Assembly (NCBI GenBank): GCA_003427395.1
Contig: BFEA01000020.1
Span: 2,576,113-2,618,591 of the forward strand
Source: Chara braunii
Taxonomy: Eukaryota; Streptophyta; Charophyceae; Charales; Characeae
Length of the DNA: 42,479 nucleotides
Reading direction: 5' to 3'
This document shows positions 9,964-19,433 of the stretch, in pieces (the first letter of the stretch is position 1; each line of letters opens with the position of its first letter). The position numbers and the translations under genes are program-made. Below the pieces are notes generated by a model. The model was not told the origin of the DNA. It saw nothing but the letters and a program-made list of their open reading frames with translations, and searched no databases.

Positions 9964-10092
9964 AGGTGAAGTTGTCCAGGGCACCATGAGCTTGTGGGAT
10001 AAATTTTGAGATGAGGGTGTCGTAGAGGGTTCTGGGTTTAATTCGTTCGAATAGTTTGTTCCTGTAGTAGAGGTGTACTATGTGTTTGGGGT
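9964..10092 (-). pseudogene. N-terminal fragment of the Penelope-like protein
   Basis: On the minus strand, an open stretch encodes KHIVHLYYRNKLFERIKPR then TLYDTLISKFIPQAHGALDN before a stop. It lies directly upstream of the RT frame and shares its composition, so I read it as the N-terminal domain of the same polyprotein. A further stop and frame change separate it from the ATG at 9790. No catalytic motif is present. Confidence 0.35.
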
Positions 10093-10330
10093 GTTTTTTG
10101 CTACTTCGCCAGCCGAGTCTTCCATGTGGGAGCCGTTGTAGTCTTCCAAAGGGTTCCTACATTCCAAATTTGCAGAGGTTATTGTTAGAAGAGCGGGGTG
10201 TTGGTTATGAATGCATTAGGTAAGCATGTCGTGTCTTTTTTTGTTTAGTTTGGTGTTTTTTTTTTTTGCGGGGTTTTCGTTGTATTGGGCTGTGTACCGG
10301 TGGGGGATCTGGGTTGCAAGTCCATTAAGC

Positions 10331-10487
10331 CAAATTCATGGTCTTACATACATTTCTATTTGCCGAAAATTCTATATTAAAGGGTTTGGAACTATAGGTT
10401 GATTGTGTGTACGGAAGGGCAAGGGGGAGCGGGAAGCGTAAGAGATATGTGTGTTTAGAACAAGGGGGATAGAGTATGGTAGCGGCG
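10331..10487. other. transition out of G+T block
   Basis: Composition returns to average. No feature seen. Confidence 0.3.
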
Positions 10488-11105
10488 CTATGCGCAGTGA
10501 GAATTTTTGAGTTGGGCATGTCGCTCGGACCCGAAGGATGGTGAGTTGGGCACGGTCCAGCGGATCACGGGCGCTGTGGGGAGGCTTGCAGCTATACTGC
10601 TGCAGCCGTTCGTCAGACGGGTATAGGGACGGGGACTACTTGGATCGACCAGTGACACATACAATCCGAAATCTTTCCCCGGATGGTCGAAGTTGTTCAA
10701 CAACCTAGCTGCTCGACTATAGGACAGCGCATTGTGGCCAGGGGCGGTGGGTAGCTCCGCTACGCAGAAGTGACGCCAGACAGTGGCTGGGAGATGGGCA
10801 CAGATCGGCACAAAGCTGTGAAGAGGGGGAACAAATCTGGACAGGACTTTGCGCTGGGTGCATGCTGAGGAGGAGCGAGACATGGCGAAAACGAGGAGGA
10901 AGAGGTGGGGAAAGAAAAAAATGTCGACCTCGCCCGTTTCTTGATGAAAACAGGTGAGGGAAGATTCGTTTCTGGGGTTTTCAGGGCCTGCGAATCGATT
11001 GGTGGAGTCGGATTGGTAGTAGGAGGAGTGTAGAATGAAGGAGGAGAGAAAGGTGTTGTGCGGAGCTATGGTGGAGAGGGAAGGAGATGGGAGCAAAATT
11101 GTCAT
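10488..11105 (-). CDS. unrecognised ORF, 205 codons
   Basis: Longest open frame in this stretch on the minus strand, ending at 10488. The product is Ser/Pro/Leu-rich with a phenylalanine-rich hydrophobic patch around residues 62-75 (FFFPHLFLLVFA). I recognise no family or catalytic motif. No splice pattern or supporting neighbour makes it convincing, and it may be a chance frame. The plus strand across it contains related words near 10995 and 11170 (AATCGA-TGG-G-AGTCGGA), indicating an old duplication underneath. Confidence 0.2.
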   Translation of the reverse strand: MTILLPSPSLSTIAPHNTFLSSFILHSSYYQSDSTNRFAGPENPRNESSLTCFHQETGEVDIFFFPHLFLLVFAMSRSSSACTQRKVLSRFVPPLHSFVPICAHLPATVWRHFCVAELPTAPGHNALSYSRAARLLNNFDHPGKDFGLYVSLVDPSSPRPYTRLTNGCSSIAASLPTAPVIRWTVPNSPSFGSERHAQLKNSHCA

Positions 11106-11273
11106 AACTCGGTCATTTGTTGACCGTTTTAGTCGATTTAAGATGCTAAACTAGGGTTTTGGGGTACCACGAATCGAATGGCGCAGTCGGAATTGGCAGC
11201 AAAGTAATAGTTATGGTGTTGTAAGAAATACAGGCTGCGTGAGGGAGAAGCAATTTCAAAACTGCAAATGAAT
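11106..11273. other. no recognisable gene
   Basis: Contains GAATCGAATGGCGCAGTCGGAATTGG, split here by position (about 11169-11194), a diverged echo of GAATCGATTGGTGGAGTCGG at about 10992. No coding signal. Confidence 0.35.
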
Positions 11274-11804
11274 CTATCTATGTTCTAACCGAAAGTTCAT
11301 TCCCTGTTTATACAGTTGATAAGCAGAAGAGTGGCCACGTTGTTGGCGCCTGTGGGCTTTATCCTGATCGTGCCCCTCCTCATATCGGCCCCGACGATCG
11401 TGTTGGCATCGAGATATTAGTTGCTGCTCAGTGATAGTCACGGGAAAGCAGTCTGTTTCTGCGGTGGTCACTCCCCTCTCTCCTCTCGAAGTGGTGGCCA
11501 CCAACGTTCGACCGGTCGTTCTTGATTGGAGGCAACCGCAACCGCCGTCTGTCGTGGGGAAGTTAATGTCCGTTGTAGTTTTGAGTTCACCTGTATTTGG
11601 CCAAGATTGCAGCCAGATATAGCTATTGGCTGGTATAAGTGAAGGATGGGGAGGAGATGCAGTAGAAACTTCTGCGTGTCCTTCTGTCGGATGGTGCTTG
11701 TCTACCGTTGCACTGTTCGTGACCCTTGCGTCGTCGGCCGAATTCTGCTGAGGATGAGCGTTCATTGGCAATGAGCCTTCCCTTGGGTCAGGGGGTATGT
11801 ACAT
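11274..11804 (-). CDS. unrecognised hydrophilic ORF, 176 codons
   Basis: Open minus-strand frame beginning MYIPPDPREG and ending RLEHR. It is rich in Thr, Ser, Gln, His and Arg, with a C-terminal basic/His/Gln patch (RRGRYEEGHDQDKAHRRQQR). There is no membrane segment, signal peptide or known domain. It could be an exon or a retroelement scrap. Nothing around it clarifies function. Confidence 0.25.
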   Translation of the reverse strand: MYIPPDPREGSLPMNAHPQQNSADDARVTNSATVDKHHPTEGHAEVSTASPPHPSLIPANSYIWLQSWPNTGELKTTTDINFPTTDGGCGCLQSRTTGRTLVATTSRGERGVTTAETDCFPVTITEQQLISRCQHDRRGRYEEGHDQDKAHRRQQRGHSSAYQLYKQGMNFRLEHR

Positions 11805-13353
11805 CTAATAGATGTCAGGGGTAGCTTCGTGCTTATCAGGCATGCGTGAACGGAGAGTGAAAGAATGGTGAGGGCGGTTTTGAGTCGGGCGGAGTGAAGG
11901 GGTCGAAGCCCGGTCGTTTCCGGATTAAATCGGGTAGGAGATGGTATTAAATGTAGGTTCTGAAGTAGGGCGAATGAGATAGTGGAGTTAGATTTCGACT
12001 TATGATACAGGTAGGGACAGTAGGAAGGGGAGTGAGGTGACTCCGTGTTCTCGGAGCAGGGGGTGCGTGGCTGCGAACAAAGGGATTATGCATTTACTTG
12101 GGAGGATCGGTGAGGCGAGAGAGACTGAAAGTGGACTTGCGACGGGTTGCGAGGCACAAAGAAAAGCCAAAAGTGAAGTGCAATATTCTCGGTGAACACA
12201 GCGAGTGAACGGGCATAGTGGTGGTCGCATGGTGCCATGATAAGCTTAGTTCAACCCACCACCGAAGTGTCTGAGTGTGCCCGGGGCCAGATAGTTGATC
12301 GTGCCTGTAGTAGAGACGGACGTAAGCGTGAGAAAGATAACGGGGAGTTCAGGAGGTACGGGAGAGAATCGAAGAAGGAAGGAAGGATGGTGTTTACTCG
12401 GTCAAGGCAGTCCTATAATTGACAATTGTCATAACAAATAACTCTGGCGAAGTCTGCTTCCCCTTCCTGAAGTGTGTACGAAGCATTTGGCTGGGAGCTG
12501 CAGTATACAGTCGCTGCATTTGTTGGATCACAGTGTGTAATCATTAGTTTCGCAAGGTTGTACTGCGGCGTGGTGACTCACCGTAGTTGGCGCTCGGCTG
12601 CTGCAGTATCTCCTGCTGCCCCATTGTTGTGCGTTCTGATAGTTTCTTCGGTCGTGTTGCTGCTACAGCAGTTGTTGTGCTTACGCTGAAATGCTATGCT
12701 GCTGCTGGTACAATTGTGCGAGTTGCTGTTTGATCTATGTGTTTCATTGTGCGACGTTGTAGGGTCTGTTGCTGCGCACAAACATTGAGAGCGCCTCGTT
12801 CTTGCTAAACTTGTTGACTTACTGCGTTTTCGTTTACAACTTGGATAGAGCATAGGGACCTCGCACCATTTGAACGCAGTTGTACTAAGCTGCGGGGAAG
12901 TAGTTTAGGCTGAGTAGTGACAACTCGGTCGAGGAAACGATGTCGTGATCCGTGAGAGTGGTCAGACTGCGAAAGGGGTTACCGTTGCGGCTTGGAAGAC
13001 CGCCTGGAGGGGCCTATTCCGCTTGTTGATTATACTTTTCGGTCATCTTCGTGGCGTTTGACTGCGGCTCCGCTATCCTTGTTGCGGTTTGACCGCCATT
13101 GCGGGGCCCTCAGGCGCGTGAAGAAAATAAGGCCCTCTCCTGCGAGTTGAGTCAGTTCCTCTCCTGTATCTCGAGAGTTTGAAACCCCTCCTTCTGTCTT
13201 CCTTATTCTGAGTCTAATCTTTGTTCTGAGAGGAAGGCGGCAGGCGGGATTGCAGCCCGTAGGACTGCATCAAGACTTTATGGGGAGTCAGCCCACCGAT
13301 TGCGGGAGCTCTGCCGGAACTCAGGAGGAGTTTTGGAGGCAGAGAACTGAAAG
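11805..13353. other. no recognised gene; possible small intron at its end
   Basis: Mixed DNA. A CTG/GTT-rich stretch lies at 12595-12730 (Asn/Ser/His-rich on the minus strand) and GC-rich words at 12980-13110. At 13354-13415 a 62-bp stretch has a good donor (AAGGTAAAG) and acceptor (TTTCTTGTTACAG) on the plus strand, but I cannot assign flanking exons. Confidence 0.3.
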
Positions 13354-13611
13354 GTAAAGCTTCGTTTTCCTTCTATACACCCAGTTATAAAACCTATCTG
13401 TATTTCTTGTTACAGTTTGACTGAGTATATTGTCTGTATCCCATATATGGCTTTAAGTTTGACCTTCATGACATGATCCAGACTTAAGTAAAGGAATGTA
13501 TCTGTAATATCAATTCTCGTTTCGTTGTTTGACTGAAAGTAGATTGTGGGATTGCATCTGGGGTAGGGATGGAAGGAAGGCAGTATTGCGTGTGTCTGAC
13601 TGGGTCAACCA
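13354..13611. other. candidate minimal intron then leader of hairpin array
   Basis: GT at 13354 and AG at 13415 with a pyrimidine-rich 3' part. No coding frame clearly spans it. The rest, to 13611, is AT-balanced DNA without a feature. Confidence 0.25.
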
Positions 13612-14350
13612 AAGGCTGGGAGAGTCTCCATAAGATTGGAGGGTCCAGTGGTGTGTTTATTTTTCGATTGCCTACAGGACTAGACAGGTTCCCATAAGTT
13701 TAGGTGGTCTGGTCGTTTTGACTTGTGAGGGCTGACTGTAATTGACTTTTCAGGGACCAAGCATGTTCCATAAGTTTGGGTGGCTTGGTCGCCTTGTTTA
13801 CTTTGGGGTTTTCTCAGATTCTTTTGGTTCTGAATGAGGACGTTTGAGCATATTCCATAAGTTTGAGTGGCTCAGCCTCTTCTTACTTTGGCTTTAAGAG
13901 AAAGAATTCGGCAGAGGACCAGACAGGTTCCCATAAGTTTGGGTGGTCTTGGTCCAATGTCACGCACATGCTGGAACTAAGAGGTTATAACTTGGCGATA
14001 CAGCCTATACTCTACGATTATTTTACTTATGAACAGGCTAGTCAGAGAGGGTTCCATAAGTTTGGGTGGTTTGACTATAGCCTATCAAAAACTGAAAAGA
14101 GTATTAATTAAGAATAAATTTGTGGTACGAAGGGGCAGACTGAATCTTGAGCTAAAGATGATGGGTTCAGTTATATGCTACCTCAAAAGACTAAGTGCAG
14201 ATAATTATATAAAATTGGGATACTTAAACAGTTCAGGGCGACTAGGGTGACCTAGTCATTTGCCCAAGGAAGAGAAAAGTTGTTGTGCCCTGTGTTTGTG
14301 TATACTCAATGGTTGAGCTAGACATGTTCACAAGTTTGGGTGGTCTAGCT
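13612..14350 (+). repeat. array of seven hairpins with conserved loop
   Basis: Seven units share a core close to TTCCCATAAGTTTGGGTGG: 13616-13648, 13678-13714, 13755-13790, 13845-13874, 13916-13955, 14036-14082 and 14316-14350. Each core is enclosed by an inverted repeat of different sequence: CTGG/CCAG, GACTAGAC/GTCTGGTC, GACCAAG/CTTGGTC, TGAGC/GCTCA, GGACCAGAC with GTCTTGGTCC (one bulge), GGCTAGTCA with TGACTATAGCC (2-nt bulge), and AGCTAGAC/GTCTAGCT. Within the core, CCCA/TGGG forms a small inner stem, which becomes CTCCA/TGGAG in unit 1. Stems vary but pairing is kept, which indicates a structure under constraint or a structure-dependent copying process. No coding frame explains it. Family and function unknown. 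Confidence 0.8.
14236..14265 (+). other. perfect stem with GTGA tetraloop
   Basis: GACTAGG (14240-14246) and CCTAGTC (14251-14257) enclose GTGA, a GNRA-class loop. An outer GGGC/GCCC pair (14236-14239, 14262-14265) extends it. It lies between units 6 and 7 of the hairpin array but lacks their conserved loop. Confidence 0.7.
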
Positions 14351-14636
14351 TTATGCCCTATTTAAGCTGGGTCCAAAGGGATAAATCATTGAGAGACTAT
14401 GAACTATTGTTTATTTTTAAATTGACTTAGGGATGGTGAGAGTACTTACTTCGGTGGTTTGGCCTGCATGAGACTGAGTGTGACTACTACTTAGTCTGAG
14501 TTCCAGTTTGATAGGTAGTTGCTTTAGATGCTCGCCACGTGCTAGAGTCATAGGAGTTAGTTTCAATTCTTGCATTTTCTGAGCTAAGTTTTTTTACTTA
14601 GGTCGATTTCTGCATTTTCTGGGATCATTTGTTATA
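14351..14636. other. spacer with one further hairpin
   Basis: Contains a 9-bp stem with one G-T pair (14471-14479 with 14489-14497) around GTGACTACT. Otherwise AT-rich and featureless. Confidence 0.4.
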
Positions 14637-14985
14637 CTTGGCTTTGTATAAATTTTGGTAAGCTACTTTCTCCACGAGAAGCGCTGCCGAAATTTCTGCA
14701 AATCCAAGGAGTTGATCAAAATTTGACTTTTCAAAGTTCAATTTGTCTAATCTTTATATATGGCTTAGTAAAAATCTGGCAAGTCTCATTTTCTAAAGGG
14801 AGTGCTGCCAAAATGTTTGCTAATTAAGGGAGTTCGACAAAATTTGACTTTGAAAAGTTGAAGATCATTTTTGTTTTCATATTCGGGTTGATATAAACTC
14901 TGGAAAGACATTTTTCCTACGGAAAGCGTTGCCGAAATTTTCTTAGTTTAAGGGAGTTAGATTATATTTTGACAGGTGGCAATTC
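14637..14985 (+). repeat. three 121-bp degenerate tandem units
   Basis: Units start near 14637, 14758 and 14880. Shared words in order are TGG-TT-GTATAAA-TTTGG, a TTTCT-C-A-GGAAGCG-TGCCGAAATT segment, and AAGGAGTT-GA followed by AAATTTTGAC. Similarity between units is moderate. Relatives in the opposite orientation lie at 25880-26360. Confidence 0.65.
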
Positions 14986-16259
14986 TAGTGATCCAACCTA
15001 TATGGGGAAAATTTTGTCGTAGGTCTACCTTGCTTTGTGCACTGACATAGAGGTAGGTTTAGGCTTGGTTATCAGGAGAACCTTGAATGAGAAGGTGCTA
15101 TGGAGTTTCATTCCCCACACACCGATGATTTAGCTTGGGAATTGACATGTCTTATGATACAGGTCTTCTTTGGATATTCGATTCAGGATCTGGATAGATT
15201 CAACTTAGTCCCACGAGGATCATCTTTTGTTATCATTGATAACAGGTCGATTGGTTGATCGCTGACTTGTCGGCTCACGACACAACTTTGTTTTTACCTG
15301 TACCTCAGCTTGATGCCGTAGTCCTAAAATTTGATATGTTTCTTTGAGGGTTTTAACCGAACTCTTTCAATGACCATTATAAAGAACTTATGAGATTTTA
15401 TGGAAAGTTTCAGTATGACCGGGGCTTGAATGTATGAGGCATGGTATGAGTTACAGGGAGCAGTAAAGTTGACCACATTGGGGTATGGCAATGTGGCGTT
15501 CGTTTGTGTTTATGGTTTATGCAGGTTAGTGTCTTAAAGCCTGTATACGAGTCTTACTCTGGAGGCAGTGAGAATGACAACCACGTGTCGCACGATCTGC
15601 ATACCTGATGGGTTCATTTTTTACCCGTTCCTTTTATTTTTATCTCGAGTTCTGATTTGGTATACGGATATTGGGATGATTGATTATTTTTTTGAGTGAT
15701 TTTGCTCGTTAGTTTTTATAGTTGGACGTTGGAGTTCGTGGCAGCCGTCAAAGTCAAACCTCTTCACTTCTTTTCGGACCCTGGATAGTGGAGCTCGTCT
15801 CCAGGGCAATAAGAGACGACTGTCACCACATGTATGAACCTTTGTATCACCCACTCTCCGCAGGGTGCAGAAGAGGGCGTGGTTCTCAACCGCACTTAGC
15901 GGTTGTCTAGCGTTGAGAGATTCACCCCTCAAGGCGCGTGTCAGCCGACACTTGAGTGTCGAATGCGACCCTTGAGATTAACGAGGATCGTGCGAGTATG
16001 GGTACTACATAGTACGCCAACATTGCGACTGCTTGCGTACGTATGCATTGCTAGTCGATGCGAGTAGGCCCTGCGTCCGCGCGACTTTATACTAAGTTTC
16101 GCGCGCGACGCCTATCTGATTTCCGCGTGGGAAAGTTATGGGATAGGTACTGAAGGGACTAGGAGTGTTGTCGCGTTGTTTGTTGTGTGCGTTGTTTCGT
16201 GTGCATGTGACTGTGTGAGTAGTTTATTGTTATGACCGTAGTGTGGTGTATGCGTGGTG
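14986..16259. other. no recognisable gene
   Basis: Anonymous DNA between the tandem units and the LTR-like end. It includes CG-rich words near 16060-16110. Short ORFs around 15684-15932 occur on both strands and look random. Confidence 0.4.
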
Positions 16260-16562
16260 AGTGGGATACGTCCTAGTCGACCGATGTCGAGTCTCACTTG
16301 GGATTTCAGCCTCCCCAGTGCGTCGGTTCACGTACGGGTCCGATAGAGGCGTACTACCTCGCGTACCCCCTATGTTACAATGAACGAGAAACGCCCTCGG
16401 CTGGTCCACCTCTGCGATCGCAACTGATTAGCTTTCGTACTGTGAACTGGTAGCTCGTCGGGGATACGCCCAACGAAGGGAGGTGACAACTCCCACAAGG
16501 TGGAGGTAAGTCGTGCCTCGCGTAGGCCCTATCCTGTCGTAAGGGCTCGCGAAAGGTATGGT
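16260..16562 (+). mobile_element. LTR-like end, plus orientation
   Basis: Homologous to the reverse complement of 20574-20880. Shared blocks in order are CGTCCTAGTCGACCGA, a TGAACGAG-AA-GCCC-TGGCTG segment, CCACCTCTGCGAT, GATACGCCC, GGTGACAACTCC and GGAGGTAAG-TGTGCC. It ends just before TTGGCGCAC at 16563, which resembles the TTGGCGC primer-binding sequence after the 5' LTR of many Ty3/gypsy elements. The left border was not found. LTR identity is inference. Confidence 0.45.
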
Positions 16563-16641
16563 TGGCGCACTCGACCGGAGCGGCTTGCGGAAGCTCTATT
16601 ATGTGCTTGCGGTGAGGATTAAGACCAACTTCTGCGTGACG
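16563..16641 (+). other. possible primer-binding site and leader remnant
   Basis: Begins TTGGCGCACTCGACCGGAGC, close to the equivalent TTGGCGCACCCGGCTAGAGC on the minus strand ending near 20566. The leader is cut short by the repeat starting at about 16642. Confidence 0.35.
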
Positions 16642-17362
16642 TGGCCGAGAGGGTCCCGCGCTGCCTTGTGCGGTGCCGGACCGATGCGCTCGACACCACC
16701 GGGTAAGATTCAGGTACGGTAACCTATTGGCTGACTCCTATCACGACAGTGACAGGAGCAACTCTTTTATAAGAAGAGCTTGCCCAGTCGCTAGGCTACT
16801 ACCATGTAGCCCAGTAGACCATGAGGTCAGGACCTACTGGCAACCCAAACCCCTACCCCCTTTCTCACTTGGTGGGGCATCGAGCCCTCTGGCTAGGTGC
16901 CCTGCCTTGGCCAGCGTACCGCCCGCCCACGCCCGACTTCACCGAAACACATAGGTCGGATGTGGCTTCAATGGGGGCCGCGCTTTCACGCGCGAAGGTC
17001 TTAATTAGCTTTTATGAGCTCTTAATCGCGCGGTCTAACAGCCTCGCCTCCTTATTTTAGGTAGAGTAGGTATAAAATTATTATATATAAATATCGTACG
17101 TCCTTGCGGCCTTACCAATCATGAGGAGAAAACCAGTCACGCCGCCGGTTCTTGCCGCCGATTCCATATACCGCAGGCGTCAGGTCTTAGGTTTAATAAA
17201 TTTTAGTCTTTCAGTCATAGGTCAAATTCGTATAAACTTATGGTAGGTCACCCATCTTATCAAGTTATGAAGCCTGGATAACCATTTATTAAGTCGGACA
17301 TCGTCCGACATTTAAAACACCGGGCAGATGCCCTTGTCAGGGTTTCTGCCCCGACAACATTC
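16642..17362 (+). mobile_element. SINE-like repeat, copy 1
   Basis: Starts with TGGCCGAGAGGG, a good Pol III A-box of tRNA Leu/Ser type, followed 36 bp later by a weak B-box-like GGACCGATGC. From about 16693 it matches 24975-25582 in the same orientation, with shared words GTAAGATTCAGGTA, ATAAGAAGAGCTTGCCCAG, CCTACTGGCAACCCAAACCC and TAGTCTTTCAGTCATAGGTC. It carries an extra stretch of roughly 60 bp near 17035-17100 that copy 2 lacks. A GTCGGAC/GTCCGAC hairpin lies near the 3' end. At about 700 bp it is long for a SINE, so a different non-autonomous element is possible. Confidence 0.4.
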
Positions 17363-17509
17363 CCGGGCCCCATTGAACAATGACCCCGCCGTTCACCATC
17401 AAAATACAAAGTCAGGATTCTTATGAAATTTTCATGTGAAAAGGACGATTACAATACACAACAATTCAAAACAATTGTCTGGAACAAAGCCCGAACTTTC
17501 ATTAACAAC
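17363..17509. other. spacer
   Basis: AC-rich single-copy-looking DNA between the SINE-like repeat and the second hairpin array. No gene. Confidence 0.3.
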
Positions 17510-17902
17510 CTGGATTCAGCCTCCAAAAGTCTAAACATAATATAACAAAACTGGATTCAGCCTCCAGGAGCCTAAATATAATACATCAACAATACTAGAT
17601 TTGACTCCAACAACATTAACATAAATACAACAAAACTGGATTCAGGCTCCAGAAGCCTAAATATAAACACAACAAAACTGGATTTAGCCTCCAGAAGCCT
17701 AAAACTTAATAGTTTTATACTCATCAATTGGAATAGCACCAGATTCCGCCCCTGGCAAGCCAAAATATGAAAACTTGGACCCAGATTCCGCCATTGGAAG
17801 CCTAAAATACTTTGGATTTTTTTCAGAATGGTCCCAACATCATCCCACTGACGGCCAACAATTTTGTCTCTCCGAATGGTTACCAGATTTCGCCTCTTGC
17901 AA
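17510..17902 (+). repeat. second hairpin array, about eight units
   Basis: The consensus unit is CTGGATTCAGCCTCCAG followed by AAGCCTAAAA. Starts are at 17510, 17551, 17595 (degenerate), 17636, 17678, 17739, 17781 and 17883, spaced mostly 41-44 bp. In units 2 and 5 the arms are CTGG/CCAG. In unit 6 they are CCAG/CTGG, so two inner base pairs changed together while ATTC-GCC in the loop stayed. Unit 7 pairs CCAG with TTGG. This mirrors the behaviour of the 13.6-kb array. No ORF explains the repeat; a plus-strand frame at 17775-18086 crosses it without domain content. Confidence 0.75.
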
Positions 17903-18111
17903 GCCTAAAATTGACAACCTCCAGGTTGATATCACAATAGTTCAACCTGTCGGAAGTTGTTTAGACAAGTCTAAACGAACCACTAAGAGAGCAACCATTC
18001 ACTCAAAAGTCATCGCCCAAGTTTTGTTCCTATTCCAACTTCAGAGAGAAAACAACTCACAGAGCTATCATGTACGATATTTCTGAACTCTTGTGATATG
18101 CGCAGAGGAGT
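17903..18111. other. no recognisable gene
   Basis: Mixed DNA to the left edge of the 299-bp duplication. Confidence 0.35.
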
Positions 18112-18709
18112 AGTGTAATCTTTTTCACAGGATAACATCTTGACATCAAGCCTTACTTAAGATTCGAGCCTTACCACGTTCCCTCCGATTCCAGCGCCGT
18201 GACCTCATCAATCCCCTCCCCATAGAGCTAGACGTCTCCACCCCACACAACCCAGGTTGGTTAGGCATTGGCCATAAAGGTGAAGTAATCCTGCTTGATA
18301 CGAGATTAGGTAACCACTCCTTCTCTCGTACCCAACAGTAATCGCCTCCTCTATAAGCAGTGTCTTAATAACGTTACAAGACTCACAACACCTTCCCCCC
18401 TTTCAATGATAGTGTAGTCTCTTTCACAGGATAACATCTCGACATCAAGTCTTACTTAAGATTCGAGCCTCACCATGTTCCCTCTGATTCCAGCGTCATG
18501 ACCTCATCAATCCCCTCCCCATAGAGCTAGACATCTCCACCCCACACAACCAGGTTGGTTAAGCATTGGTCATAAAGTGTGAAGTAATCATGTTTGATAC
18601 GAGATTAGGTAACCACTCCTTCTCTCGTACCCAACAGTAATCGCCTCCTCTATAAGCAGTGTCTTAATAACTACACAAGACTCCCAACATCTTCCCCCCT
18701 TTCAATGAT
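18112..18709. repeat. 299-bp tandem duplication with polypurine tract
   Basis: Two adjacent copies (18112-18410, 18411-18709) begin AGTGTA-TC and share nearly all sequence. The third start, at 18710, diverges after about 10 bp. Each copy ends in CTTCCCCCCTTTCAATGAT, which on the minus strand is a polypurine tract (AAAGGGGGGAAG) followed by TGTTG-GAGTCTTG. This is what one expects just inside a 3' LTR of a minus-strand LTR element. Function as a PPT is inference. Confidence 0.75.
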
Positions 18710-19433
18710 AGTGTAGTCCCCCTTCCTTAAACCACATAGGATTCAAAAGACAACATCTCGCTATGGACCAGGAGCACAGCTCAGGCGCGAGCCTCACTAC
18801 CACTTACAGAGCTCACAATTACATCTGATAAATATCGTAACATAACAACGAACAAATAACCATTACATTCAAATCATTAATAATATAATTCATGACAATT
18901 TGCAACAATTCACAACAAATGCTTTCACATGGAATTTTGTAATGGTCCGATTCAATCATTCCTTATAATAAAGGTTCATCCATATGATACGAAAAGATAA
19001 ATGTGGTCTTAGCAAAGAGGACTCAATCAGTCCTCAAGTATAGCACTTATCAATTATTAATGACACGAGTTCGCTTGAGTAACCGAAACCTTGTCAAACC
19101 ATAACTGATGTCACGCCAGGGCTCCCTCGATGTCTACTTCATTGTATCAACAAACTTCAAATTAGCAATATTGTAAATCCAATTAGTATACACAAATATA
19201 TATGATCAAAGTCAGTTCCCAATGTTGTGTCTTCCTGCCAATACAAACCCAGAAGCTTTTATGCCAACCAAGATAACCGAGGTATTCAAAGGATAAGATC
19301 AATGACCTTTCAATTAAGCCTAAAAGCACATCGGATTCAAGCAGTAATAACGATTGACTGAAGGATTGAGATGAAAATCTAAAATTTTCCTTAATTCTTC
19401 AATCTCCCCTATATGTAATCAAAAATCACATCT
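18710..19433. other. no recognisable gene
   Basis: AT-rich DNA downstream, in minus-strand sense, of the decayed gag. No conserved pol motif was found, so any protease/RT that followed has been lost or is unrecognisable. Confidence 0.4.

Larger units (their letters stand above)
6928..10330 (-). mobile_element. decayed Penelope-like retroelement (G+T-skewed block)
   Basis: The plus strand turns strikingly rich in G and T, poor in A and C, near 6928 and reverts near 10330. The minus strand is therefore AC-rich and encodes Asn/Thr/Gln/Pro/His-rich protein. Minus-strand segments match, in order, an N-terminal region, a reverse transcriptase of Penelope-like type, and a Cys-bearing linker. Element ends, target duplications and a GIY-YIG endonuclease were not identified. 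Borders are inferred from composition only. Confidence 0.45.

Noticed and set aside
13612-14350. CRISPR array
   Set aside because: Spacing is irregular, the repeated core is degenerate, flanking arms covary, and the genome context is eukaryotic.
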